Positions 8,495-17,800 of a stretch of DNA of 59,186 bases are shown piece by piece; position 1 is the first letter of the stretch; each line of letters opens with the position of its first letter. Source of the DNA: JAGXTF01 sp038317095 (GTDB taxonomy: Bacteria; Bacteroidota; Bacteroidia; NS11-12g; UBA955); assembly GCA_038317095.1 (NCBI GenBank), contig JBBQBB010000015.1, positions 1-59,186 of the forward strand. The letters are read 5' to 3'. The position numbers and the translations under genes were made by a program. The notes beneath the pieces are model-generated. The model searched no databases and had not been told where the DNA came from. It saw only the letters and a program-made list of their open reading frames with translations.

Positions 8495-10347
8495 AATATA
8501 TTGTTTTGGCTATATTCTTGTTTTTTGCCCTTGTGTTGAAAGGCCAAGTAGCACCCAAGGCTACCTTAATTGATGTACACAATAACAATGATTTTACAGG
8601 ATTTCAAATGTTGGACTCAAGCATTAAAAATGCCAGAATTATAATGACCGGGGAAAATCATACCTATGTGAATTTTAATGGACATTTGGAAATGAAAATG
8701 CTGCGTTTGTTAAATCAAAAAGTAGGCCTAAAAAACTTTATCATTGAGCTTGGGGAGGCTCGTGCGCATTATTTAAACCGCTATATAAATAATGCAGATT
8801 CATTTGCCGAAAAGAATTTAAAAGCTACAACATCTCCCCGGTATATGGATCTTTTTAAAAGGATAAGAAAATATAATTTAAGCTTACCTGACAGTTTAAA
8901 GGTAAATATACATGGTATTGATGTTGAAAGGTTTTACGACCTTCCTTTAATGAGATTGGCTGAATTGATGGAGGTTGAAAATGTGCCTCAAAACTTAAAA
9001 TCTTTGGCAGAAACTGTTAAAGGAACCGCAACTTATTTACGAAAATTCGGATTGGCGGATTATGAACAAGCCAAAAGCCCATTGAAGGCTAGCAGCAACA
9101 AAGAATATCAATATTTCTATATCAATCCAACAGTAAAAGACATCGTTCGGTTCTGGGATAGTTTAAATCCTGATATTCGAATTTGGTTGGGCAATAAGTA
9201 TATGGAAACTGAAATCGCCGTAAACTGGTTAAAACAATATTTGCAATGGAAAAAGTACGAGAACACCACCTACCAATACATTTGGCGTGAAGAAAATATA
9301 TACAAAAATTTGGTTCAATTGTTAGACAACAATCCCAATGAAAAATATTACGGGCAGTTTGGCAGATGCCATATTGCATACGAAGAACAGAACGGAGATT
9401 GCAGTTGGTATGGTTACCATAGCGTGGTAAACAAATTGCGTACTCGATATTACAAGGATAAAAACGCGGTTTTATCTATAGGCATATTTTACCGTGGCAA
9501 CAGTGACAATGCCAATTTTTCGGATGTGGAAAATAGAGAAGATTTGAATAAAGAGATAACAACCCTTGCTGATGAAACCAAGAGCCATACCGTTTCCCTT
9601 TTCAATTTAAATGAGGCTGAAAAAATGACGCAATTGAAAAATAAATTTTCATTTGTTATCATTGATAACAAGTTCATCATTGATGCAGAAAAAGATTCTG
9701 TAGCAAGTGAAATTGAGGAAAAACGGTCATCCAGCAAATCAGAATTTATCCCCTATACAGCCATTGGGTTTGGCCTATTTTCAGTATTGAACACGGACAA
9801 TGTATTTAACCAACATGTAAGTGCAAATGGGTTTGCTTCGGAATTGAAAAGAGGTTCCTGGATATCGGTAGATTGGAATATTGTAAGCGAAGATATAACA
9901 GTGAACTTTGGCTACGCCTTTATGGGTATGAACCAGGTTTATTCCACAGATTCGGGGATTTTAAAATATGGCGCAAATTTATTTAACTTTAAAATACTTG
10001 CCCATCCGTTTCAGTATAAAAATCTTCAAGTTTGTGCCGGAATACAATTAGGGCTTGGCCGCGAAAAGGTGGAATGGATTCCCAAGAACATGGATTTTAC
10101 AAGAATTAGCAGCATTCAGAATTTCCATAACCCTATTGGGGTTGTTGCTCCCGTTGTTCGCGTGCAAGCTAGATTGACCGAATATATTTATGTTTCTACG
10201 GAATTGTCGCGAAGTTTTGATCTATCCAAAAACCAATGGTATTATTCAAAATCGACGCAGAAATATGGATCGGAAAATACGGTTACAAAGGGCTTGGAAA
10301 ATTACTTTTTAGGAATAAACTTGGGCATAGCCATATTGGATTATTAA
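8491..10347 (+). CDS. Erythromycin-esterase-like secreted protein with intact motif (paralog 2)
   Basis: This is a 618-residue exported protein. The start ATG 8491 overlaps the previous stop by 4 nt and gives a clean signal peptide (KYIVLAIFLFFALVLKGQ). An upstream in-frame start at 8383 would bury the signal and is rejected. Residues 49-60 read RIIMTGENHTYV; the Glu55/His57 pair resembles the catalytic GE-x-H motif of the EreA/ChaN-like esterase fold. It is followed by KNFIIELGEARAHYLNRY. The C-terminal 200 residues (SELKRGSWISVDWN onward) look like outer-membrane beta strands, as in paralog 1. It is probably surface- or periplasm-exposed. Real macrolide esterase activity is not implied; the family is broad. 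It lies 6 nt before pssA, in the operon with yicC and tag. Confidence 0.72.
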   Translation: MKYIVLAIFLFFALVLKGQVAPKATLIDVHNNNDFTGFQMLDSSIKNARIIMTGENHTYVNFNGHLEMKMLRLLNQKVGLKNFIIELGEARAHYLNRYINNADSFAEKNLKATTSPRYMDLFKRIRKYNLSLPDSLKVNIHGIDVERFYDLPLMRLAELMEVENVPQNLKSLAETVKGTATYLRKFGLADYEQAKSPLKASSNKEYQYFYINPTVKDIVRFWDSLNPDIRIWLGNKYMETEIAVNWLKQYLQWKKYENTTYQYIWREENIYKNLVQLLDNNPNEKYYGQFGRCHIAYEEQNGDCSWYGYHSVVNKLRTRYYKDKNAVLSIGIFYRGNSDNANFSDVENREDLNKEITTLADETKSHTVSLFNLNEAEKMTQLKNKFSFVIIDNKFIIDAEKDSVASEIEEKRSSSKSEFIPYTAIGFGLFSVLNTDNVFNQHVSANGFASELKRGSWISVDWNIVSEDITVNFGYAFMGMNQVYSTDSGILKYGANLFNFKILAHPFQYKNLQVCAGIQLGLGREKVEWIPKNMDFTRISSIQNFHNPIGVVAPVVRVQARLTEYIYVSTELSRSFDLSKNQWYYSKSTQKYGSENTVTKGLENYFLGINLGIAILDY

Positions 10348-10353
10348 AGATAT

Positions 10354-11073
10354 ATGAAAGAAATTATTTCGAATTTGCCAAACATGCTCACATTGGGCAA
10401 TTTAGCCTGTGGTCTACTTGGGATTATGCAGGTGTATGATAACAGACCTGAACTTGCTTTTTGGTTCATTGTCGCAGCAGCCATTCTCGATTTTTTTGAT
10501 GGTTTTTTAGCTCGATTGCTAAACGCAAGCGGAGAAATGGGCAAACAATTGGATTCTTTGGCAGACCTGGTTTCATTTGGCGTGTTGCCAGGTCTCATCA
10601 TTTGGAACCTTATGGAAAAAAATGGATACTGCCCCGCAGGTCAATTTTGTATAAACCGTTATGTTTGGTTGATATTTCCTCTTGCCGGCGCATGGAGGCT
10701 TGCAAAATTTAACATCGACACAAGGCAATCGTCTGGTTTTTTGGGCGTACCTATTCCAATATCTGGGTTAGCTCTCGCATCCATTGCTATTTCAGTAGAT
10801 TCTGCAAGTATGCTTTCGCATTTTTATACAAATTTTTATGTATTGAAAGGAATGCCCATGCTGATGGCATTTTTAATGGTTAGCGAATTGCCTATGCTGG
10901 CATTAAAATTCAAAAAAGGAGATCCACTGTTTATTTACAAGGTGTTACTTATTGCCATTTCATTGGGGCTTGTAGCATTTTTCCGTTTCGATTCTTTGCC
11001 ACTTGTTTATGCAGTTTATGTTTTGTTCTCTATATTTACGAACTTTGCAGCAAAAATAAACGCACATGGCTAA
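10354..11073 (+). CDS. pssA: CDP-diacylglycerol--serine O-phosphatidyltransferase
   Basis: PssA joins CDP-diacylglycerol and L-serine to make phosphatidylserine, the precursor of phosphatidylethanolamine, in the inner membrane. The CDP-alcohol phosphotransferase signature is complete: D46-x2-D49-G50-x2-A53-R54-x8-G63-x3-D67-x3-D71 (in DFFDGFLARLLN and GKQLDSLADLVSFG). The protein is 239 residues with about six to eight hydrophobic segments, matching the PssA type of Gram-positives and Bacteroidota. The N-terminal SNLPNMLTLGNLACGLLG is also typical. It overlaps purE by 8 nt and follows the esterase-like pair by 6 nt. Phosphatidylserine decarboxylase is not nearby. Confidence 0.93.
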   Translation: MKEIISNLPNMLTLGNLACGLLGIMQVYDNRPELAFWFIVAAAILDFFDGFLARLLNASGEMGKQLDSLADLVSFGVLPGLIIWNLMEKNGYCPAGQFCINRYVWLIFPLAGAWRLAKFNIDTRQSSGFLGVPIPISGLALASIAISVDSASMLSHFYTNFYVLKGMPMLMAFLMVSELPMLALKFKKGDPLFIYKVLLIAISLGLVAFFRFDSLPLVYAVYVLFSIFTNFAAKINAHG

Positions 11074-11587
11074 AATAGGAATAATAATGGGTAGCGATTC
11101 TGATCTTGAAGTAATGCAAGAAGCAGCCCGCATATTGGAGTATTTTGAAATTACTTTTGAGTTAACTATCGTATCTGCCCACAGAACCCCAGAAAGATTA
11201 ATGGATTATGCTTCAAAAGCACACGAACGCGGCATTCGAGTGATTATTGCAGGTGCAGGCGGTGCGGCCCATTTGCCAGGCATGGTTGCCGCAGTTACGC
11301 ATTTGCCGGTTATTGGTGTCCCAGTTAAATCCAACAATTTGAATGGGCTCGACAGCTTATATTCAATCGTTCAAATGCCTCCCGGTGTTCCAGTGGGGAC
11401 AATGGCAATTAACGGTGCTAGGAATGCTGGAATTTATGCTTTGCAGATTTTGGCGGCGCAGGATGAAAATTTGGCCCAAAAAGTTAAAGATTATAAACTG
11501 CGAATTAAGCAAGAAGTTGAGGAAAAGGCAGCCAGACTTGAAAAAGTAGGCTTTGAGGATTACCAAAATAAAACGGACTTTTTATAA
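11066..11587 (+). CDS. purE: N5-carboxyaminoimidazole ribonucleotide mutase
   Basis: PurE converts N5-CAIR to CAIR in de novo purine synthesis in the cytoplasm. The 173-residue protein carries IGIIMGSDSDL at 4-14, the catalytic SAHRTPERL (His39), the phosphate-binding AGAGGAAHLPGM (62-73) and GVPVKSNNLNGLDSLYSIVQ, all diagnostic of class I PurE. The usual partner PurK is not in the window. It overlaps pssA by 8 nt, which suggests translational coupling. A 26-nt palindrome follows 9 nt after the stop. One small deviation from many homologs is PPGVPVGTMAIN in place of the more usual PGGVPVATVAI-type segment; it is unlikely to matter. Confidence 0.97.
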   Translation: MAKIGIIMGSDSDLEVMQEAARILEYFEITFELTIVSAHRTPERLMDYASKAHERGIRVIIAGAGGAAHLPGMVAAVTHLPVIGVPVKSNNLNGLDSLYSIVQMPPGVPVGTMAINGARNAGIYALQILAAQDENLAQKVKDYKLRIKQEVEEKAARLEKVGFEDYQNKTDFL

Positions 11588-11595
11588 ATAATATA

Positions 11596-11621
11596 TCATT
11601 ATTTGTATGTACAAATAATGA
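11596..11621. promoter_or_regulatory. 12-bp palindrome between purE and the DUF3109 gene
   Basis: TCATTATTTGTA at 11596-11607 and TACAAATAATGA at 11610-11621 are exact reverse complements separated by only TG. It is followed by A-rich rather than T-rich DNA on the plus strand, so it is a poor terminator for purE. It ends 17 nt before the ATG of the next gene, a suitable place for an operator bound by a dimeric regulator. Function inferred. Confidence 0.45.
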
Positions 11622-11638
11622 AAAAATAAACCAAAATT

Positions 11639-12211
11639 ATGATTATTGTTGGCAATGCCTTGGTCTCTGAAGATATTTTAGAAAGAAAATTTGCTTGTCA
11701 ATTGAGTGCGTGCAAAGGCGGTTGCTGTGTGGGTGGAGATGCAGGGGCGCCCTTGGAAGACGAAGAAGTAAAAATCATTTCAAATGAGCTTGACAACATT
11801 CGTCCTTTTTTAGATTCCAAAAGATTGGAATTAATCGACAAGGTGGGATTTTCAGCCTTAGATTCGGATGGAGAATTGGGAACCCTTTGCGAGACAACAG
11901 GTGAATGTGTTTTTGTTGTATATACAAATAATATTGCCAAATGTGGAATTGAGTCGGCCTATTACGCAGGGAAAACGTGGTTTAAAAAGCCATTAAGTTG
12001 TCATCTTTATCCAATTAGGGCCAAAAAATATGGCGATTATGTGGCTATGAACTACCACAATTGGGATATCTGCGCACCCGCGTGTAAAGCAGGGGAATCC
12101 TCACAAATGCCCGTACATGTTTTTTTAAAGGAAGCACTCACCCGAAAAATGGGTCCAAAATGGTATCAAGAGCTAGAAGAAGTGGCGGCAGCTTGGAATG
12201 AAAATCCTTGA
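11639..12211 (+). CDS. DUF3109 family cysteine-rich protein
   Basis: This is a 190-residue cytoplasmic protein of the DUF3109 family, related to the YkgJ-type proteins that are thought to bind an Fe-S cluster or zinc. The cysteines cluster as expected: FACQLSACKGGCCVGGDAG (residues 19-37), then LCETTGECVF, AKCGIES, LSCHLYPIR and DICAPACKAGE near the C-terminus. This layout is the family signature. The length is normal. No biochemical role is established. It follows purE after 51 nt that contain a strong palindrome, so it may be separately regulated. It converges on the prenyltransferase gene with only 2 nt between stops. Confidence 0.87.
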   Translation: MIIVGNALVSEDILERKFACQLSACKGGCCVGGDAGAPLEDEEVKIISNELDNIRPFLDSKRLELIDKVGFSALDSDGELGTLCETTGECVFVVYTNNIAKCGIESAYYAGKTWFKKPLSCHLYPIRAKKYGDYVAMNYHNWDICAPACKAGESSQMPVHVFLKEALTRKMGPKWYQELEEVAAAWNENP

Positions 12212-12213
12212 TG

Positions 12214-13059
12214 TTATAAAAAGAAAACAGAACAGATTCCTGAAATCATCAACAATTTAAGATAGAGTGAAATTTGAGAAAAATGTTTTTTTTCAAGGGC
12301 CTTTTGCATTCTCCAAAAAAGAATGAAGATGGGTATTAGAATTGCCAATGTGCAAAATATATTGTACCCTACATTGCCATGAAATACCATTAAATAAAGA
12401 ATACTTAAAAATACCAATCCTAGGAAAAATTGTGATAACAATACGGCCTTTTTCACCCCCATTACAATGGGAAAAGTTTCATATTCCTGGGCTTTATCCC
12501 CTACTATATCTTCAATGTCCTTTGTAATTTCACGGGGCATAGAAATTAAAAAAGAGAGTAGCGCATACTCGGCAAAATACCCGTTATGCAAAGTGATGAC
12601 GGCTCTAGCGGCAGTAAATACAACGGCACCAGTAACAAAAGATACCAATAAATTGCCCCATAAATTGGTTCCTTTTAAATCAGAAGAATAGTAAAAAAGC
12701 ATAATCCCTATGGCAAGGCATAAAAAACCCATGGAATAGCTGCTTAAAAATCCAAAGAATAGACTTAAGGTAAGAAGGAGAAAATAAAATATTCTGCTCT
12801 TTGTAAGCGAAATATGTCGTGCTACAATGCGCAGCGCAGGTTCATTAATTTGGTCTTCCTCTATGTCGAAAATATCATTGATTACAAAGCCTGCGGCTGC
12901 GGAAAATATTACTGAAAGCACCATCCAAATAATTTCAGGAAAACGAATATTTGCCCAAGTATATCCCGAACCATGCAAAATGAATACGAATTGGGTAAGT
13001 GCAATTATGCCCAAATTGACAGGTCTCAATAAGGTCCAATAGTATTTTAACTTTTTCAT
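12214..13059 (-). CDS. UbiA-family prenyltransferase (GGGP geranylgeranyltransferase-like)
   Basis: This is an integral membrane prenyltransferase of 281 residues with about eight or nine hydrophobic segments. The first Asp-rich motif NDIFDIEEDQINEP (about residues 61-74) and the second, EITKDIEDIVGDK, are the Mg-diphosphate binding sites of the UbiA superfamily. The pattern NDIFDxxxDxxN resembles the archaeal digeranylgeranylglyceryl-phosphate synthase branch. Bacteroidota homologs are usually annotated as geranylgeranylglycerol-phosphate geranylgeranyltransferase, but the substrate in these bacteria is not settled. It lies 15 nt downstream of def, as the last gene of the ruvX-def group. Confidence 0.82.
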   Translation of the reverse strand: MKKLKYYWTLLRPVNLGIIALTQFVFILHGSGYTWANIRFPEIIWMVLSVIFSAAAGFVINDIFDIEEDQINEPALRIVARHISLTKSRIFYFLLLTLSLFFGFLSSYSMGFLCLAIGIMLFYYSSDLKGTNLWGNLLVSFVTGAVVFTAARAVITLHNGYFAEYALLSFLISMPREITKDIEDIVGDKAQEYETFPIVMGVKKAVLLSQFFLGLVFLSILYLMVFHGNVGYNIFCTLAILIPIFILFWRMQKALEKKHFSQISLYLKLLMISGICSVFFL

Positions 13060-13074
13060 GCTTCCAAATTTGGA

Positions 13075-13626
13075 TTATTTTTTAGGAAACTTCATTTTGT
13101 AACTCACATTTACCCTACCCATGGAAATGTTATTCAATTTGGCTTTGAGCATAGTTCTTTTTAAGGGTGTTATTCTATCCGTAAATAAAATACCCTCCAA
13201 ATGATCGTATTCATGTTGGATAATGCGCGCAGCCATACCTTCAAATTCTTCTTCGAAATCATGAAAATTTTCATCTTGATAGTAGATGCGCAATTTACTA
13301 TGTCTATGCACATCAGCTCTAACATTGGGTATGCTTAAACAGCCTTCTTCGTAATCCCATTTTTCATCGAATTCTTCGATAATTTCTGGATTTATGAATA
13401 CTTTTTTAAAATCAGTTGTAGATTCATCCTCGATTTCTGTACCATCTACGACAAACAAACGGATGCTATGACCTATCTGGGGTGCTGCCAATCCTATACC
13501 ATTGCTATCGTACATGGTTTCAAACATTTGTTCTATTAAACCATGAAGATTTGGAAAATCAGGGTCAATTTCAGCTGCTTTTTTTCTTAGAACTGGGCTG
13601 CCATATGCATATATTGGAAGTATCAT
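13075..13626 (-). CDS. def: Peptide deformylase
   Basis: Def removes the N-formyl group from nascent proteins in the cytoplasm using a bound metal, normally Fe(II). The three diagnostic motifs are intact in 183 residues: motif 1 GIGLAAPQIG (43-52), motif 2 EGCLS (94-98, metal ligand Cys96) and motif 3 QHEYDHLEG (137-145, His138, His142 and catalytic Glu139). The start overlaps the end of ruvX by 4 nt, so they are coupled. The C-terminal extension (ITPLKRTMLKAKLNNISMG) is typical of Bacteroidota deformylases. Confidence 0.97.
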   Translation of the reverse strand: MILPIYAYGSPVLRKKAAEIDPDFPNLHGLIEQMFETMYDSNGIGLAAPQIGHSIRLFVVDGTEIEDESTTDFKKVFINPEIIEEFDEKWDYEEGCLSIPNVRADVHRHSKLRIYYQDENFHDFEEEFEGMAARIIQHEYDHLEGILFTDRITPLKRTMLKAKLNNISMGRVNVSYKMKFPKK

Positions 13627-14036
13627 GAAATCAGTTGCAAATAAGTTTGCAAAATTAAGGTTGCACTCACAGTATCTAACATTTTTTTGTCCTTTCGAAT
13701 GCTTTTTTTCTGGCCACTGAGTACCATAGAATTCCTTGCCTCCCTGCTGCTAAGCCTTTCATCCATCGTTTTTACAGGTATTTCAGGATAAAGCAATTTC
13801 AGTTTTTCTATAAATTGCAGCACAGGCTGCGTGGCGTGGGTGTCTTCTCCAGAAAATCGGGAAGGCAAGCCTACAACAAATACTTCCACGCTTTCATTTT
13901 CCAAATAGCCTTTCAACCAAATGGCAAGATTGGATGTGTCCTCGGCGCCTAAGGGAATGGCAATCATTTGCAGTGGGTCTGTGGCTGCCAGCCCAGTTCG
14001 TTTTGTTCCATAATCAAAAGCCAAAATTCTGCCCAT
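13623..14036 (-). CDS. ruvX: YqgF/RuvX family putative Holliday junction resolvase
   Basis: This is a 137-residue RNase H-like fold protein of the YqgF/RuvX family, linked to Holliday-junction resolution and to pre-16S rRNA 5' end processing. Conserved acidic positions are present: Asp8 in RILAFDYGTKRTG, Glu93 in TMDERLSSREA, and Asp121 in MLDTVSATLIL. The glycine motif VVGLPSRFSG is also typical. It is followed by def with a 4-nt overlap and preceded by a -7 promoter box. Fully intact for the family. Confidence 0.93.
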   Translation of the reverse strand: MGRILAFDYGTKRTGLAATDPLQMIAIPLGAEDTSNLAIWLKGYLENESVEVFVVGLPSRFSGEDTHATQPVLQFIEKLKLLYPEIPVKTMDERLSSREARNSMVLSGQKKSIRKDKKMLDTVSATLILQTYLQLIS

Positions 14037-14043
14037 TTTGTTG

Positions 14044-14051
14044 CAAATTTA
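14044..14051 (-). promoter_or_regulatory. -7 promoter box for ruvX-def
   Basis: The minus strand reads TAAATTTG, matching TAnnTTTG, 7 nt before the ruvX ATG. The predicted mRNA would be nearly leaderless. Confidence 0.5.
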
Positions 14052-14077
14052 CGATGCAATTGCTATCGAAGTGTAAT

Positions 14078-14791
14078 TCAAAGAAGACCCTTTTGCCAAA
14101 GAGACATTAAATCCATGGTGAGTGCAACGCCAAAATGCAATATTGCTCCAGGAATAATGGAGCCTTTTTTATAACTGAGATAACCCAGTGCAAGGCCCGC
14201 AAATATACTGGCAACCGCTTCTGGCATTGGCTTGGTAAAATGCACCATGCAGTAAGGTACGGTCATAATAAGGATAGATTGCATTCCCATTTTTTCTTTA
14301 AGTCCCAAAACCATAAATCCCCTAAAAAAGAATTCGAGTCCTAAGAATTGAAAAAAGTATAAAATTTCCCAAAACACAAACCATGGCCAAAGCTTTTCCC
14401 CAATATTAAGATGGTAAAATGGATATTTCAACTGAAAACCTGCCGTTTTAGATGCCAAAAATACCAAAGGAACCATCCCAACAAAGAATAGTAAATAAAT
14501 TTTGTTGCTACCGTATTTTGAAAATTTGAAACCGTAATTTAGCAAATGTTCCTTAAAAACAAAATGAACAATTAAGATAGGCAATATCAAATAAAATACC
14601 AAATTTATAGAAGTCCACCATGCCAATTGTTTAAATTCAGCAGACACGCCCTCTGCCATCCACATGCGAAAATCAGTGATTTGTATTTTACGTATATCCC
14701 CAATAAAATGTATACACACTAAAGCAAATGCAGTATAGAGCAAAACGATAGATTCTTTGCTTTTGAGTGTGTTTTTTAGGTCTTGCAACAT
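14078..14791 (-). CDS. CPBP-family intramembrane glutamic endopeptidase
   Basis: This is a multi-pass membrane protein of the CPBP/Rce1-like (CAAX protease and bacteriocin-processing) family. From ATG 14791 it has 237 residues; a TTG start at 14827 would add 12 and lies 6 nt from the next gene. The conserved C-terminal core is visible: the first motif reads LEFFFRG, where the family consensus is EExxxR, so the first Glu is Leu. The second motif is MVHFTKPMPEA and the third AILHFGVALTMD. The two His residues expected at the active site are retained. Loss of the first Glu is seen in some members and may change or abolish activity. The substrate is unknown. It lies 42 nt upstream of ruvX, which has its own promoter box. 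Confidence 0.8.
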   Translation of the reverse strand: MLQDLKNTLKSKESIVLLYTAFALVCIHFIGDIRKIQITDFRMWMAEGVSAEFKQLAWWTSINLVFYLILPILIVHFVFKEHLLNYGFKFSKYGSNKIYLLFFVGMVPLVFLASKTAGFQLKYPFYHLNIGEKLWPWFVFWEILYFFQFLGLEFFFRGFMVLGLKEKMGMQSILIMTVPYCMVHFTKPMPEAVASIFAGLALGYLSYKKGSIIPGAILHFGVALTMDLMSLWQKGLL

Positions 14792-14833
14792 GTGGCTTGG
14801 CGACTTATTTAAAGATATATTTAGCAAATAAAA

Positions 14834-17800
14834 TTAACGTAAAAGTTGCATAACACCGCTAAGGTAATAGCTTTTTCCATTGATTCCAGTTATTTTAAGA
14901 CGATAGGCATAAGTGCCTTCTGGCGCTGGCATTCCTTGAAAATCTCCGTTCCAAGATGCATCGCAAGATTTTACCTCAAATATTTTTTGACCCCAACGGT
15001 TGAAAATTTCCATTTCTAAATCTTTTGCCCAGTAAAGGGATGGTTTAAAAGTTGGGTTCAACGCATCGTTATTCGGTGTAAAAACATTAGGGATAAAATA
15101 AACAGGTTTGTCTGAAAGCACAATCTCATTGCTATAACTATAGGTTGGCATTGAATCTAAAAGCCCTCGGTTAACATTGCTAATGGCTTTAATTCTAAAC
15201 CAAGGCAGAGAGCCACATCTAGCGCCAGGCTGTTTTAAATGAATAAAAGTGTCGTTGGAAACCTGCACAGTTCTGTATATTTGGTCTTCACCCTTTTGTT
15301 GCATTTCATATTGATTGACCCCACCTGGCCAAAATTTATATGGATTCCAAACCAAATTTACATCGCCAGCTGTATTGCTTCCAAATTGCAATAAAATATT
15401 ACTGGAAGTGGCAGAATTATTTCCATTTCCTCCGCAAATATCTTCGGTATTTAGAATGTAGTAATACAATTTATTATCAGAATCTACATTTTTATCAGAA
15501 TACAAATAGGGTCCAACAGCTTGAATATCTTGTATCTTTGTATATACAAATGAAGAGATTGTTCGGCGTTGAATGTTGTAGGAAGATATTGCAGGAAATG
15601 CAAATTGTATGGGTTCAAATTCGAGGTGAATGGATTTGTCCTCGTCAACGGTTACCTTATGAATCCAAGGCTTAAGACTTCTCGATTTGTAAATGGGTTG
15701 GGCAATGGTAGTATCGCTATAGCTGCTAAAAAGACTATTCAATTGGGCAATAATTCGGTAGGAATATTTGTTGGTGCATTGCACCCAAGTATCAACATAG
15801 CTTGTTTCACTACCAGCTACAGAATCTAGATTTTTAAAATTCGCAGAAGGAAAATCTGCACGTGTAATAATATATTTTGCCACATTTTCTCCAACATAGG
15901 GTGTCCAATTTAAAATGATTTTATTGGTATCTGATTTGGTTTTTAATTCTACGGTACAATGGATTATACTAGCATTTAAATTGGATTCTTTGAAACAAAT
16001 ATTTGTATTGCTCATTGTAAAACATTGCGGATTCAGAAGCGAAATTATCCCGTTTACATCAAAATTGCTGGTATTTATGTTTGTAGAATTTTGTAACACC
16101 AAATAGGGCAATGTATTTGTATGATACAGCATATATTTTGACCAATCGGGCGTATTTTCTGGTTTAAATAAAATTTGTTGACTCACGTCGCCTGTAACAG
16201 TAACGGCATGCAACAACGGGGCTTTTGGAGTGGCAGAATCGCCAACAAAAATTGCGCTGATCTGGGTTGAACTATCGAGGCACCCTAGGGCATTTTGTGC
16301 CCAAAGTTTAATGGGTTGATACCCTTTTGTGGTGGCAACAACCAAAACAGATTTGCCGGGGTAATCGGCATTCTCCCAAGTCCATTTTACGCAAACAATT
16401 TGGGTGTCGGAAATGCTTTTATCACCAAGCGTAATCTGTTCCCCAACACAAGCAGTTTTACCCGAAACATTCATAGCTGTTTGTACCGAACTTTTTCGCG
16501 GACGAAAATGAATTGTATCGTTGCAACCTAGATTTCCAAAAGCAATGAAATGCAATGAATCCCGCTGTCCAATTGTAGATTTAAACGTAAAATTATTTCC
16601 CGAAGAAGCACTTGAACCATGGCTCCAGACATTTTTTGGCAACGAATTAAAATAGTCTGAGCTGTCGGCAAAATTTAATATGGCATTGTCGCAATAATTT
16701 AATTGTTTAATAGCGGCAAAACTAGATTGAATAGTTCTAATTTTAAAAGATGCTTGCACGCCCAAAGTGCAGCCATTGCTGTCTTCCAATATGGCCGATG
16801 GAGTATAAATACCTTCATTTTTATAGACATAGTTTATTTTTGGGGAACGTGCTTCATTGCCATCGCCAAAATCCCAATGAATGGTTTTAAGTATTGCATT
16901 GGTGCTGCTAAATCCCACAATTAATGGTGTGCATCCTGAGTCAATATTACAGACAATTTTTCCTTTAGGACCGAAGATATGAATATAAACAGGAAAAGTT
17001 TTGGTTGCATAGCAACCTACAAAATTTTTAACGGTTAATTTAATATTGAAAATCCCCGAATTTAAAAAAGTATGTGCTGGATTTTTAAGGGTGCTGCCAC
17101 TCCCGTCTCCAAAGTCCCACAACCATGTTTCAACAGGGTTATTAAAGCTGGTAGATTTATCAAAGAAACGCACTATCAAGGGCGGACATAAAGCGCCGGC
17201 AGTATCACTGGCAATTTTTACATCGGGTTTATAAACCCTAACAAAATAGTTAAGAATATAGCTTGATTTGCAACCGAAAGAATCTATTAACCGCAATTCT
17301 ACTTTTACATTTCTAGCAACATAAACAATAAATTCTGGATTGGTAGAATTGCCTAGTGCGGTATCATCCGCAAACCATTCCCAACTTCTTATGCCTTTAG
17401 ACAATGCATTAAATCCCAATTGCAATTTTGTGATTTTGCAAGTATAGAAATAACCCGCATTTATAGAAGCCTTTGGTCCAGACAATTGCACCGTTTGTGT
17501 GCTTGTTGCTGTGCACCTTTGCAGACTGTCCCATGCGGTGAAAATTACTTTTGTTTTTAGTGAATCGAAGGGATGCATAAACGCAAATGGATTTGAACTT
17601 CCTGTCGTAGTTAATTGGGTATCGCCAAATTTCCAATTCCCTTTTTTTTTCTTAAAATAGCCGGAATCAGAAAAACTAGCAAGCAATGGGGTGCAACCTG
17701 TAGAAGGCGTTAAGGAGAATCGGGCATCTGGTTTCGGGATAACAATTTTCATCCGCATTGAATCTATACATGTTTGATAAGGATATTGATTTACCGCATA

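Noticed and set aside
15340..15829. Plus-strand frames inside the PKD giant
   Set aside because: These are shadows of the repeat-rich minus-strand gene, with low complexity and no motifs.
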